In this document: one piece after another, positions 50,022 to 58,556 of the stretch
Position numbering within the stretch: the first letter of the stretch is position 1
Layout of the letters: each line of letters starts with the position of its first letter
NCBI GenBank assembly: GCA_024636155.1
Contig: JAGXHM010000068.1
Location: 1-64,000, forward strand
DNA length: 64,000 nucleotides
Origin: Deltaproteobacteria bacterium
GTDB lineage: Bacteria > Desulfobacterota > Desulfuromonadia > Desulfuromonadales > BM103
Direction of reading: 5' to 3'
Translations under genes and position numbers: made by a program
The notes under the pieces: generated by a model
What the model was told of the DNA's origin: nothing
Databases searched by the model: none
Seen by the model: the letters and a program-made list of their open reading frames with translations, nothing else

Positions 50022-51065
50022 ATGTCTTATCTCCGCAAGAACATCGCCGATATGGCTGGCTACGTCCCTGGCTTCCAGCCTCCTGACGCGGTTAGCTGGA
50101 TCAAATTAAATACCAATGAGAATCCTTACCCGCCATCCCCGCAAGTCATTCAGGCCATTCAAGAGGCAACAGGTGATGACTTGCGCAAATACCCCGATGC
50201 GGCCAGTCGTGCCGGACGTGAAGCAGCAGCCGAGCTGTACGGCTATCCGGTTGACTGGGTGATCATGGCCAACGGCTCTGATGAACTGCTCAACAACCTG
50301 ATTCGGGCCTGTGCTGGAGAAGGCGAGGAGATTGCTTACCTGCACCCGTCCTACTCTTATTACGCAACTCTGGCGGGAGTTCAGAGCGCACAGGTAAAAA
50401 CTTTCGCGTTAATGGAGAGTGGCGAGATCAAGGATCTTCCTGAGCGCTACACCGGCAAGCTGTTTTTTCTGACCAATCCCAATGCTCCGCTTGGCCTGCG
50501 CTGGAACGTCGAAGAAGTCGCAGCGCTGGCTGACCGGTGTGACGGTCTGCTGGTTGTGGACGAAGCTTACGCCGATTTCGCTGCAGACAACTGTCTTGAG
50601 CTGGTACGTCAGAAGCCGAATGTGGTGGTTACCCGCACCCTGTCAAAAAGTTATTCATTGGCCGGGATGCGTCTTGGCCTGGCCATTGCCCGTCCTGAAA
50701 TCATCGCTGCCCTGGATAAAATTCGCGATCACTACAATTTGGATCGACTCGCTCAGGCGGCAATTGCGGCTGCCTTGATCGATCAGGATTATTTCCAGAG
50801 CTGTGTCGAGCGCATCTGTGCGACCCGCGAATGGTTCGCTGCCGAGCTGGAAAAGCTTGGCTATCATGTCATCCCGTCGAGTGCCAATTATCTTTTTGCC
50901 AGTCCTTCCGACCGGAATGGAAAACGGGTTTACGAAGCACTCTACCAACGCAAAATTCTGGTGCGTTATTTCAACGACCCGGCTTTGACACATGGTCTAC
51001 GGATATCCATCGGCACACGTGAAGAGATGGAGAAAATAGTGCAGGCTTTGAGTGCGATTGGTTAG
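50022..51065 (+). CDS. hisC: Histidinol-phosphate aminotransferase
   Basis: A 347-residue class I/II PLP aminotransferase for the seventh step of histidine synthesis. [26 protein letters not shown] and the Schiff-base Lys in [18 protein letters not shown] are characteristic. The ATG at 50022 follows GAGG; the frame is open 11 codons further up. It lies apart from hisZ, which is 30 kb away, so histidine genes are scattered. mutY follows beyond another palindromic element. Confidence 0.95.
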   Translation: MSYLRKNIADMAGYVPGFQPPDAVSWIKLNTNENPYPPSPQVIQAIQEATGDDLRKYPDAASRAGREAAAELYGYPVDWVIMANGSDELLNNLIRACAGEGEEIAYLHPSYSYYATLAGVQSAQVKTFALMESGEIKDLPERYTGKLFFLTNPNAPLGLRWNVEEVAALADRCDGLLVVDEAYADFAADNCLELVRQKPNVVVTRTLSKSYSLAGMRLGLAIARPEIIAALDKIRDHYNLDRLAQAAIAAALIDQDYFQSCVERICATREWFAAELEKLGYHVIPSSANYLFASPSDRNGKRVYEALYQRKILVRYFNDPALTHGLRISIGTREEMEKIVQALSAIG

Positions 51066-51071
51066 AAGATG

Positions 51072-51173
51072 GCCACAGAGACACTGAGACACAGAGAAGG
51101 TCAAAGGCTAACGGCTTTAGTATCGTCAACCCTGGACTCGAGGCTCATCTCTGTGCCTCTGTGTCGCTGTGGC
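51072..51173. repeat. Inverted-repeat element between hisC and mutY
   Basis: Left arm GCCACAGAGACACTGAGACA (51072-51091, continuing to CAGAG) and right arm CTCTGTGCCTCTGTGTCGCT (51149-51168, continuing to GTGGC) are near-complementary over about 25 bases. It fills the whole intergenic space and its right end overlaps a possible GTG start of mutY. Confidence 0.75.
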
Positions 51174-51180
51174 AAAGTTT

Positions 51181-52257
51181 ATGTTTGAAGCTTTCCCCTT
51201 TGACCCCGCCGAAGTTTCCCACCAGCTGCTCGCCTGGTATGGTAAAGAAGGTCGTGATCTGCCATGGCGGAACAGCCGCGACCCCTACCGGATCTGGCTT
51301 TCTGAGATCATGCTGCAACAGACCACCGTTGCGGCAGTCATCCCATACTTCGAACGCTTCCTGAAAAAGTTCCCGACATTATCTGCTCTCGCGTCAGCAT
51401 CCTTGGATGACGTCATTACTCTGTGGGCTGGACTTGGCTATTACTCGCGAGCCCGTAATCTGCATCGTGCTGCTCAGCAGATTGCCGTGGAACAGGGCGG
51501 TACTTTTCCTGACAGTCTTGAAGCCCTGACTGCTTTGCCCGGCATTGGTCGCTCCACTGCGGGAGCCATTCTCTCTATTGCCTTTGACAAGCCGACACCG
51601 ATTCTGGATGGTAATGTCCGCCGGGTTCTGGTGCGTCTCTTTGCCTGGTTGGAAGATCCTCGTAGCAGCCGCGCGGAAAAGCAACTTTGGGTGTGGGCGG
51701 AAGCTTTGACGTCAAAAGACAGCCCGCATGATTACGCCCAAGCCATTATGGATTTGGGTGCGACGGTCTGTACGCCGCGTGACCCTGATTGTGATAGCTG
51801 TCCTCTACAGGAGATTTGTCAGGCATATAAGCAGGGATTGACAGCAGTTTTGCCGGTTATACGCAAGAAACAGAAAATATCGGTTCGCCAGCAAATTGCC
51901 CTGATCGTTAGTGGCCCGGGTGGGTTTTTGCTCAGACAACGGCCACCTGAAGGTTTACTCGGTGGTATGTGGGAATTTCCGACAGCTGACTTGTCTCCAG
52001 CGATGATGGCTGAGCAGGCTGCTGCACGTCTGCTCTCTGATCTTTCTTTACACGGTACATTTCAAAAGGTTGGAGAAATTCGTCATGCCTACAGTCATTT
52101 CAAGCTGGAATTGTCTGTGTTTAAGGTTGATGCCGAGGTTGACGAGGGTGTTGCTGAAGGTAGCGTCTATTGCTGGTGCCACGGTGTCGAGCTTGAGAAT
52201 ATCGCTCTGCATGGAGCCCATCGTAAGGCATATCGGCAACTAGAAAATGACAGCTGA
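51181..52257 (+). CDS. mutY: A/G-specific adenine glycosylase MutY
   Basis: A 358-residue DNA repair enzyme that removes adenine opposite 8-oxoguanine. Helix-hairpin-helix motif LPGIGRSTAGAI with catalytic Asp in ILDGNVRRV, the [4Fe-4S] motif CTPRDPDCDSCPLQEIC, and a C-terminal NUDIX-like domain for 8-oxoG recognition (LLGGMWEFPTADL). The ATG at 51181 is taken; a GTG at 51169 inside the palindromic element would add 4 residues. Neither has a clear ribosome-binding site. Translation starts just after the repeat. Confidence 0.95.
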   Translation: MFEAFPFDPAEVSHQLLAWYGKEGRDLPWRNSRDPYRIWLSEIMLQQTTVAAVIPYFERFLKKFPTLSALASASLDDVITLWAGLGYYSRARNLHRAAQQIAVEQGGTFPDSLEALTALPGIGRSTAGAILSIAFDKPTPILDGNVRRVLVRLFAWLEDPRSSRAEKQLWVWAEALTSKDSPHDYAQAIMDLGATVCTPRDPDCDSCPLQEICQAYKQGLTAVLPVIRKKQKISVRQQIALIVSGPGGFLLRQRPPEGLLGGMWEFPTADLSPAMMAEQAAARLLSDLSLHGTFQKVGEIRHAYSHFKLELSVFKVDAEVDEGVAEGSVYCWCHGVELENIALHGAHRKAYRQLENDS

Positions 52258-52264
52258 ATGTTGT

Positions 52265-52431
52265 TAGCAGCCTGTAGGACTATCAATGAACTGGCTGTAA
52301 ATTCGCCTGTTTGGCCCATATCTTCGCTCTTTTTCGACCAATAGCTACGGCTATTACTCTCAAATGAGTTAAGATCTAGTCTCAAACATGCAAATTTTCG
52401 CTTCAGCCCTGATTGTCCGACAGGTTACTAG
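52265..52431 (-). repeat. MITE-like palindromic repeat, copy B (complete)
   Basis: A 167-base element whose ends are imperfect inverted repeats (TTAGCAGCCTGTAGGACTAT at left; GATTGTCCGACAGGTTACTA at right). It contains the internal hairpin AATAGC-CGTA-GCTATT seen on the minus strand. It matches copy A at the window start in the opposite orientation. No ORF. It begins 8 bases after the mutY stop codon. Confidence 0.85.
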
Positions 52432-52512
52432 AAAGAGAATTTATCGGTAGCATGAATCGGAAACTTGGTTTTTCATGCCACACCCTTTGTGCCTGACGTT
52501 ACATTGTATCCT

Positions 52513-54537
52513 ATGTCTGACGAAACGAAAACTTATCAGCTGATCGTTCGCCAGCGTCCTGCAGCCAACCCGGAACTGGGTTCTTTGCTGCAGTTGCTGC
52601 AAGTCGATTTCGGTCTCGATAGCTACACGGCCCGCCAGCGTCTGATCGGTCCTGGGTTAGCTTTGTTCGGCAAGGGTCCTCTTGAAAGTACTGCTAAAAT
52701 CAAGGCTCTGCTGCAACTTCACGGATTTGCCTGCTGGCTGATTGAGCCACAGAAACCTGCCTTTGCTTCTGACCTGCTGCGCAGTCTGGAGATTCATAGC
52801 GACTATCTTTTGTTTACCTGTCAGAAGGGCACGGTACGGCTCGAGCGTGGGGCATCTGTGGTCGGAGTTCTGGCTGACCTTTCGGGAGGACTGGCTGACA
52901 AACATGTCAAGCGACTTCTGGCCCAGAATAGCTATCGTGGCAGCGATGCTCTGGAAGTTATCAGCCACGATGAGATGATTCGCACCACGCTTCAGGGACA
53001 GCCGGTTTTCGATTTTTACCTGCTTGATCAAGAACAGAAGGTACAGCAAGTTGTGCAGGTAATGCCAGGGCGTTTTAATGTTGACGGTCTCGGTTCCCGG
53101 GCCGCGATGGGTACCACGCAGAACTTGCAGGCGCTGGTTAGGCTGGTTGAAGAATATGCCGGGCCGTTCCGATTGTATTGTGACTTTGGCTTGAGCCCGC
53201 TGCCGAGATGCGATGTTAAACGGGCTTCAGACAGCCCGTCGGCAGCCATGGAAAATCTCGACAGCCTGAGCCGTTATGGTTGGCTGGTCACGCAGTTGGA
53301 AGGCGACGGCCGCCCTGCTACGAATCAGCAGCCTGACGGTGTCGGCCTGGTCGCCGGTGTCGCCGCAGCCGTTGTGGTTGGGCAACCGGTGCTTGGCACG
53401 ATGTTAGGATCGCGCGACGGTGTTAATGCGGTTCCAGGTCTTGATGAAGTGGCTCGTGAGATTCAGGGGGCGCTCGGCGATGACGGTGAAATCCCGGCTT
53501 GGCAACCACGTGTCGAAAGTCAAACAGAGCGTAGAGATTTGCCTGCTCCGCCGGATCGCCCGGCAGACAAACTGAATTGGGGCAAGACCTTGATGATGGT
53601 CTTTGTCGTTGCTGCCGGATTTTCAATTGCAACCGTCGGTGGTGATCTGCTCCGCTTGATATCCAGGTACGGGATGGCTGCCGGGGTTTTTCCGGCGGTT
53701 CTGGCCGTGCCCTTGCTCTGGGGTGGCTTTCATTTTCTTCGTCTCAAGCGGCATATTGAAAACACGCCGACCAGCAAAGTACGTTCGGTGGCTATGGGGC
53801 TGGTGGAAGTGCATGGTCGGACCAAACGCCTCTACGCTTTGGTCGCACCGATGACCCAGTCAGCATGTGCCTGGTACCGATTGCGCAAGTACCGCAAAGA
53901 TAACAATAAGAGCTGGAAACTGGTCAAAGAGGTCAACAGCAATCATGTCCCGTTTCAGGTCGACGACGGCACGGGGCGGGTGATCGTTGATCCGGCGGGG
54001 GCTTCCATAAAAGCCAAGGTCCAGCAGACAGGCTATCCCGGGCAGTCGCCGCTCACCTTTACTGCGTTCAGTAGTAGCGCTGATGAAGATGAAAAGTGGA
54101 TCGAGGATGTCATCTACGAAGGAACCTCTGTCTATGTGCTCGGTTTTGCCCGGCCGTTACGTGAAGAGCGTATGAGCCTGCGCGAGCGGACCATGGCCAG
54201 GCTGCGTCAGCTCAAGCTTGACCCTGAATTGATGGAACGTTACGATACTGACGGTGACGGCGTTATCGACGAAGCTGAATGGCAAGAGGCCCGTAACGAT
54301 GCCGAGCAGGAGGCGATGCGCGATCATCTGGATGACGGTAGCGCGCGCAAACGCCAGGAAGAGCATGTGCTGATAGGCAAGGGGCCGCAGCGCAGTCTGC
54401 CGTTTATTATCACCGAAACTGTTTCAGAGGTCGATCTGGTGCGCAAATACGGCTTGATCAGCATTCCCCTGCTGATTGCTGGCTTGGGAACGATGATTTT
54501 GGCTCTTTACAGGTTTTTGCAGTACATCGGGATTTAA
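52513..54537 (+). CDS. GIDE-domain membrane protein with EF-hand
   Basis: About 674 residues. A novel-looking N-terminal region (1-280; MSDETKTYQLIVRQRPAANP onward) is followed by a glycine/valine-rich hydrophobic patch (about 275-298), two membrane helices (about 359-380 and 387-410), and a cytosolic GIDE-like domain (about 420-560; VRSVAMGLVEVHGRTKR, CAWYRLRKYRKD). A canonical EF-hand loop DTDGDGVIDEAE (about 577) and a C-terminal membrane helix (about 645-668) follow. In mitochondrial MUL1 a GIDE domain lies between two membrane helices; the bacterial domain has no RING. The upstream ATG at 52465 is less likely. lemA follows 23 bases later. Confidence 0.8.
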   Translation: MSDETKTYQLIVRQRPAANPELGSLLQLLQVDFGLDSYTARQRLIGPGLALFGKGPLESTAKIKALLQLHGFACWLIEPQKPAFASDLLRSLEIHSDYLLFTCQKGTVRLERGASVVGVLADLSGGLADKHVKRLLAQNSYRGSDALEVISHDEMIRTTLQGQPVFDFYLLDQEQKVQQVVQVMPGRFNVDGLGSRAAMGTTQNLQALVRLVEEYAGPFRLYCDFGLSPLPRCDVKRASDSPSAAMENLDSLSRYGWLVTQLEGDGRPATNQQPDGVGLVAGVAAAVVVGQPVLGTMLGSRDGVNAVPGLDEVAREIQGALGDDGEIPAWQPRVESQTERRDLPAPPDRPADKLNWGKTLMMVFVVAAGFSIATVGGDLLRLISRYGMAAGVFPAVLAVPLLWGGFHFLRLKRHIENTPTSKVRSVAMGLVEVHGRTKRLYALVAPMTQSACAWYRLRKYRKDNNKSWKLVKEVNSNHVPFQVDDGTGRVIVDPAGASIKAKVQQTGYPGQSPLTFTAFSSSADEDEKWIEDVIYEGTSVYVLGFARPLREERMSLRERTMARLRQLKLDPELMERYDTDGDGVIDEAEWQEARNDAEQEAMRDHLDDGSARKRQEEHVLIGKGPQRSLPFIITETVSEVDLVRKYGLISIPLLIAGLGTMILALYRFLQYIGI

Positions 54538-54560
54538 CCTTTTGTCGAAGGAGATTTGCT

Positions 54561-55133
54561 ATGAGTGTCGGTTGGATTATCCTCGGAATTCTGGTTTTCA
54601 TCTTAGTTGCACTGGTGCTCTACATCATTACTATCTACAACGGTTTTGTGGCGTTAAGGAACAACATTGAGCGCAACTGGAGCAATATCGATGTTTTGCT
54701 CAAGCAGCGTTATGATGAACTGCCAAAACTGATCAAGGTCTGTGAAGGCTATATGCAGCACGAGCAGAAGACTTTGGAGGCGGTCATAAAGGCCCGTTCC
54801 ATGGTCAATCAGGCAGGAACCGATGAGCAGAAAATGCAGGCTCAGAACATGTTGACCGACACCTTGAAGTCTCTCTTTATGGTCGTTGAAAAATACCCCG
54901 ACCTTAAGGCTGACAAGTCGTTCCAACAACTCGGTTACCGAATTACCGAAATTGAGGACCAGATTGCAGATCGCCGCGAGTTCCTGAATGAATCGGTCAA
55001 TATCTACAATATTCGCCTTGAGCAGTTCCCCGACGTAATCATCGCTCGTCTCTTCAACTTTGCCAGGCGCACCCTCTGGCAGATTGATCCTGAACACCGC
55101 CAGGACGTCAAGGTCGACTTTCAGCACACTTGA
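54561..55133 (+). CDS. lemA: LemA family protein
   Basis: A 190-residue protein with one N-terminal membrane helix (VGWIILGILVFILVALVLYI) and a helical-bundle domain with NNIERNWSNIDVLLKQRYDEL and ARLFNFARR, the LemA signature. LemA proteins are found in many bacteria; their function is unknown. AAGGAG lies 8 bases before the ATG. It is the second gene of a two-gene unit with the GIDE/EF-hand protein, a pairing seen in other bacteria. Confidence 0.93.
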   Translation: MSVGWIILGILVFILVALVLYIITIYNGFVALRNNIERNWSNIDVLLKQRYDELPKLIKVCEGYMQHEQKTLEAVIKARSMVNQAGTDEQKMQAQNMLTDTLKSLFMVVEKYPDLKADKSFQQLGYRITEIEDQIADRREFLNESVNIYNIRLEQFPDVIIARLFNFARRTLWQIDPEHRQDVKVDFQHT

Positions 55134-55175
55134 GCGAAACCTTCCTGAATTCTTTTGGGGTCTTTGCTCAGCCAT

Positions 55176-55222
55176 AGACAAAGCGGGCTCCGTCTATTTG
55201 CTAGACGGAGCCCGCTTTGTCT
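55176..55222. terminator. Strong bidirectional terminator hairpin
   Basis: A 21-bp perfect stem with arms AGACAAAGCGGGCTCCGTCT(A) and its complement around TTTG. Lies between convergent lemA and the HAMP gene. Confidence 0.85.
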
Positions 55223-55243
55223 CATCATCTTGCTTGTCGAAAG

Positions 55244-55840
55244 CTATCTTTGCTTTGAATATTTATCCAGGGCCTGAGCAATATTCTCTTTGCTCGCTCG
55301 CATCTTTTTGATCAATTCCTGCCCCGTCTCATTGCTGATCTGGCTGTTCCTGATCTTGTCTTCCAATTCACTGATACATGAAGACAAGGTCGCATAGTCC
55401 TCTTGCAGGGTTTTTACAAAGCCCCGCAATTCACTGATCACCAGGTTGAATTCTTCCGCCAGATCCTTGAGATCGTCCTTGTCTCTCAACTTGATGGAAA
55501 TGTCCAGGTTGCCACCAGAAATCTCAGCCAGGACCTTTTTGAAGCGATAAACCGGTCCGGCTATTCTGTGGGTAATGAAGATGCTCACAGAGCTCATGAT
55601 GAGAATGACCGCGCCGAGCGCTGGCCAGATACTCTCGTGTAGAGTCAACAACATCCTGGCAGCTTCAGCTTGCTCCTCGATGGGAGCGTCAAAGGTGAGC
55701 GGCACAATGTAGGGGAAAATCAGGATGACTACGAAAAGAACCGTGTACATAAGAAGCAGCAGAATCGTTAAGATGATGTACTTCGTTTGCAGTTGCTTGT
55801 CGATAAAATATTGTCTTCTTATAAGTTTGGCCATGATCAT
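55244..55840 (-). CDS. HAMP-domain membrane protein without output domain
   Basis: A 198-residue protein with two membrane helices ([20 protein letters not shown] and [17 protein letters not shown]) flanking a short periplasmic loop, then a HAMP domain ([35 protein letters not shown] split here) and a coiled-coil C-terminus. There is no methyl-accepting, kinase or GGDEF domain. It overlaps the prepilin gene by 4 bases (ATGA), so the two are translationally coupled; what it senses or controls is unknown. Confidence 0.8.
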   Translation of the reverse strand: MIMAKLIRRQYFIDKQLQTKYIILTILLLLMYTVLFVVILIFPYIVPLTFDAPIEEQAEAARMLLTLHESIWPALGAVILIMSSVSIFITHRIAGPVYRFKKVLAEISGGNLDISIKLRDKDDLKDLAEEFNLVISELRGFVKTLQEDYATLSSCISELEDKIRNSQISNETGQELIKKMRASKENIAQALDKYSKQR

Positions 55841-56304
55841 GGGGCCTTTGAAATTTCTGTGGGTGTTAAGGTCAGCTCGGTGTGTTCTTTGTCTCTGGCT
55901 TTGACTGTCAAGGAATAGCTGCTGGTGGTTGTGTTGTAAAGTACAGCAGTGAGGTCAAGGTCGCCGTTGATTTGATCTAACATCATGTTTGAAAAGACAA
56001 TTTCACCTAAAGCATCTTGCCCAGAGGTTGGCTGTCCAACAGTAAAGTTTATTGGTTTGGTCGGATATTTTTGGTAGTCTATGTGAAAGGATTCAAAGTC
56101 TCTACGGATCGTATCAAGTGTACTGATTGCGACCGTTACTCTCGCTTTGTCAATATAGCTGTAGTAGGCAGGAATCGCAATCGCGGCCAGCACTCCGATG
56201 ATTGCAACGACAACCAGAAGCTCTAAGAGGGTAAACCCCTTTGATCCTTTGAGAGTGCAGGACTGGCTAAGAGCAGGTCGACTCTGCTTGGTTGGCACAG
56301 GCAT
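55837..56304 (-). CDS. Type IV prepilin-like protein
   Basis: A 155-residue protein with the prepilin peptidase site and methylated Phe in [20 protein letters not shown] (G|F at about residue 23), preceded by a basic leader longer than usual. The head domain (60-155) has no Cys pair, and no major-pilin or GspG signature; it could be a pseudopilin or minor pilin. It precedes the HAMP gene on the minus strand. AGGA precedes the ATG. Confidence 0.8.
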   Translation of the reverse strand: MPVPTKQSRPALSQSCTLKGSKGFTLLELLVVVAIIGVLAAIAIPAYYSYIDKARVTVAISTLDTIRRDFESFHIDYQKYPTKPINFTVGQPTSGQDALGEIVFSNMMLDQINGDLDLTAVLYNTTTSSYSLTVKARDKEHTELTLTPTEISKAP

Positions 56305-56452
56305 TTGATTTGATCCTGTTGAGTCAAAAAAAATATCGAGTGATGACTAAGATTAAAATTGTTAAGTGAGCATTATATTCGACATTTATTCAGGTTGCAA
56401 GGCTAAGGCTACGCTAAGGCTACGTATAATGATGCCGTTACCCCATAAGAAA

Positions 56453-56484
56453 AAGGCCTCGCAGTCGGTAGATTGCGAGGCCTT
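56453..56484 (-). terminator. Rho-independent terminator of the tRNA-Phe gene
   Basis: A perfect 11-bp stem (AAGGCCTCGCA/TGCGAGGCCTT) followed on the minus strand by TTTTTC. It lies just beyond the CCA end of the tRNA-Phe fragment. Confidence 0.8.
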
Positions 56485-56492
56485 GCATCTTG

Positions 56493-56538
56493 TGGTGCCC
56501 AGAGACAGAATCGAACTGCCGACACGAGGATTTTCAGT
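56493..56538 (-). other. tRNA-Phe 3' fragment: island attachment site (att)
   Basis: On the minus strand the last 46 bases of a tRNA-Phe gene are present, from ACTGAAAATCCTCGTGTCGG through the T-arm GTTCGATTC to TCTGGGCACCA. The anticodon loop CTGAAAA (anticodon GAA) and the 3' acceptor and T stems are right for Phe. The sequence 5' of it does not continue the tRNA. This is the classical att remnant left when an element integrates in a tRNA 3' end. Confidence 0.88.
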
Positions 56539-56985
56539 ATTGGTCATGCCTATTCTCGTAACTTCTCAAGACATCTTAACTTGCCAATTGTATTGATAAA
56601 TAACTATGGCTTCAGTCGAATGTATATCTAACTTGTTCTGCTTGTTTGTGTAATTTTCTCAGCATGATTACACATAAATTACACAGAGCCTTTCAACTTT
56701 GTAGGTTTTTTCTGAAAACATTATTATAACTTTGTTTTTCATTGGGATTCGTTGAGAATAGACTTTCGTGACTAATCTTTGACTAGACTAATAATCTCGG
56801 TTAGATTGAAGTACATTTCACCAGCTTGTTTGACCTGGGTTGGAGATAATCCTTTTGAATGTTGGCAAAATCTACCTCTCCCCTGCTGTGGGGGCGAATC
56901 AATCCTTTACGCACGCAGTTCGAGTTGCCATCTATTGTATGGAAAAGTAGGTAACAATAATTTTTTGATCGGAAAGGGGTAACTC
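56539..56985. other. Island left flank, no clear gene
   Basis: AT-rich. It holds an inverted pair TGTGTAAT (56647-56654) and ATTACACA (56667-56674) and a further TTACACAG (56679-56686). A possible 67-codon frame at 56779-56982 has no recognised content and a composition like the surrounding non-coding DNA, so it is not called. Confidence 0.5.
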
Positions 56986-58119
56986 TTGAAACTGGAAGAT
57001 TTTAAATCAGGGGAATTGAAGCAACAATATCAATATAAGAGTTTTTCACCAAGCCATGTTGATAAAGAGTGGAAATGGGAAGACCCACAAATTAATACGT
57101 TGTTAGAGCGGGCTTCTCGTTCCCTTGCTGAGATCAATGCTTTCTCTTTGATTGTGCCTGACATTGACCTCTTTATTCAAATGCATGTGGTTAAAGAGGC
57201 CAGTACCTCCAGTAGGATTGAGGGAACTCAGACTCAGATGGATGAGGCTATTCAAGACGAAGAAGATATCCTCCCAGAGAAAAGAGACGATTGGAAAGAG
57301 GTCCAGAACTATATACTAGCGCTGAATACTGCAATCGAAGAGCTTGACACTTTGCCCTTGTCCAATAGGTTACTGCGGCATACGCATGAAGTCTTGATGC
57401 AGGGTGTTCGTGGAGAAACTAAAACGCCTGGTGAGTTTCGTTGCAGTCAGAACTGGATTGGTGGAACAAGCCTGGCAGACGCCGTCTTTATCCCACCTCA
57501 CCATGATGAGATTGCTGAGCTCATGGGGAACTTGGAAAAGTTTTGGCACAATGAATCGATTGCTGTCCCTGACCTGATAAGGGTTGCGATCAGCCATTAT
57601 CAATTTGAAACAATCCACCCCTTTCTTGATGGTAACGGCAGAATTGGCCGTTTGCTGATTACGTTGTATCTAGTTACTAAAGGTCTTCTTAGTAAGCCAT
57701 GTCTTTACTTGTCGGCCTATTTGGAAAAGAACAAGGGGGCGTATTATGATGCTCTTACCACTGTGCGCTCTTCTCACAATATGATCCACTGGATTAAGTT
57801 TTTTCTTGTTGCGATAAGAGAGACTTCTGAAAAAGGGAAAAAAACATTTCAGGATATTCTTGCTCTAAGGCAAAAGGTTGATACGTTCACCATGAGTCTA
57901 GGAGGGCGTGCGCCTAATGCGAAAACGCTATTCAATAATCTTTATAAACGGCCCATCATAGACGCCAATGGCGCGGCGACTTTGCTGGGTGTAACACATC
58001 AAACGGCCAGCGTGTTAATTCGTGATCTTGTGGAAGCAGGGTTCCTAAGTGAAATGACTGGTTATCAAAGAAACCGTAAGTACCTTTTCTCTCCGTATTT
58101 CAGGTTGTTCATTGATTGA
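56986..58119 (+). CDS. Fic-family protein (predicted AMP transferase)
   Basis: A 377-residue protein with active-site motif HPFLDGNGRIGR (211-222), matching HPFxx(G)NGRxxR exactly, and an N-terminal self-inhibitory motif SSRIEG (75-80), which marks a class II Fic. A C-terminal winged-helix-like segment (ANGAATLLGVTHQTASVLIR) suggests DNA binding. Fic enzymes transfer AMP or another NMP to proteins and often act in toxin-like or stress roles. No partner antitoxin is needed if self-inhibited. TTG start with AAAGGGG 6 bases upstream. AT-rich, unlike the core genome. Confidence 0.9.
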   Translation: MKLEDFKSGELKQQYQYKSFSPSHVDKEWKWEDPQINTLLERASRSLAEINAFSLIVPDIDLFIQMHVVKEASTSSRIEGTQTQMDEAIQDEEDILPEKRDDWKEVQNYILALNTAIEELDTLPLSNRLLRHTHEVLMQGVRGETKTPGEFRCSQNWIGGTSLADAVFIPPHHDEIAELMGNLEKFWHNESIAVPDLIRVAISHYQFETIHPFLDGNGRIGRLLITLYLVTKGLLSKPCLYLSAYLEKNKGAYYDALTTVRSSHNMIHWIKFFLVAIRETSEKGKKTFQDILALRQKVDTFTMSLGGRAPNAKTLFNNLYKRPIIDANGAATLLGVTHQTASVLIRDLVEAGFLSEMTGYQRNRKYLFSPYFRLFID

Positions 58120-58138
58120 TAATTAAGATGGCAATCAA

Positions 58139-58204
58139 TTTACACAGTACAATCCTTATGTAAGAAAAATAGAAAATTTTTACACAAAGCATCTGTTGTG
58201 TAAA
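58139..58204. repeat. TTTACACA repeats after the Fic gene
   Basis: Direct copies TTTACACA at 58139-58146 and 58179-58186, and an inverted TGTGTAAA at 58197-58204. The second and third form an 8-bp inverted repeat with a 10-base spacer. Same motif as at the island's left end. Confidence 0.6.
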
Positions 58205-58290
58205 TCCGTTACTACTTTTTATTGGTAAAGAAGATGTTTCGGAGATACTTTCCTTTGCTGCAGAACTTGACTCAATGAAAGGAGGATTCG

Positions 58291-58491
58291 ATGGGTAAGA
58301 AAGCTCGCGCGGTGGCAAAGTTCCTCAGAGAGAACCCACCTCTCCTTAAAAGGGAAAAGACAACTCATTACGAGGTAAGCGAAACCTCGATGGACAGATT
58401 TCTATACATTGATCCAAGCTCGCCATACCTTGTAAATCCTGCTCCCAAACATTTCATAAGAAAGGTTCGACATCTTTGGGTCATCAAGTAG
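58291..58491 (+). CDS. Small hypothetical protein with strong ribosome-binding site
   Basis: A 66-codon ORF (MGKKARAVAKFLRENPPLLK) with AAAGGAGG 5 bases before its ATG, the best translation signal in the island. The product is basic with no membrane segment or recognised domain. It lies between the Fic gene and the integrase remnant. It may be an island-encoded accessory protein. I do not recognise it. Confidence 0.5.
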   Translation: MGKKARAVAKFLRENPPLLKREKTTHYEVSETSMDRFLYIDPSSPYLVNPAPKHFIRKVRHLWVIK

Positions 58492-58556
58492 AAAGAATTA
58501 TGGCCAGCAATTTAAGAACCGCCCATAACGGGCATGGGGCGTTTGAAAGGGAGGTC

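Noticed and set aside
56779-56982. 67-codon frame in the island flank
   Set aside because: No ribosome-binding site, no recognisable content, ends right before the Fic start and its composition looks non-coding.
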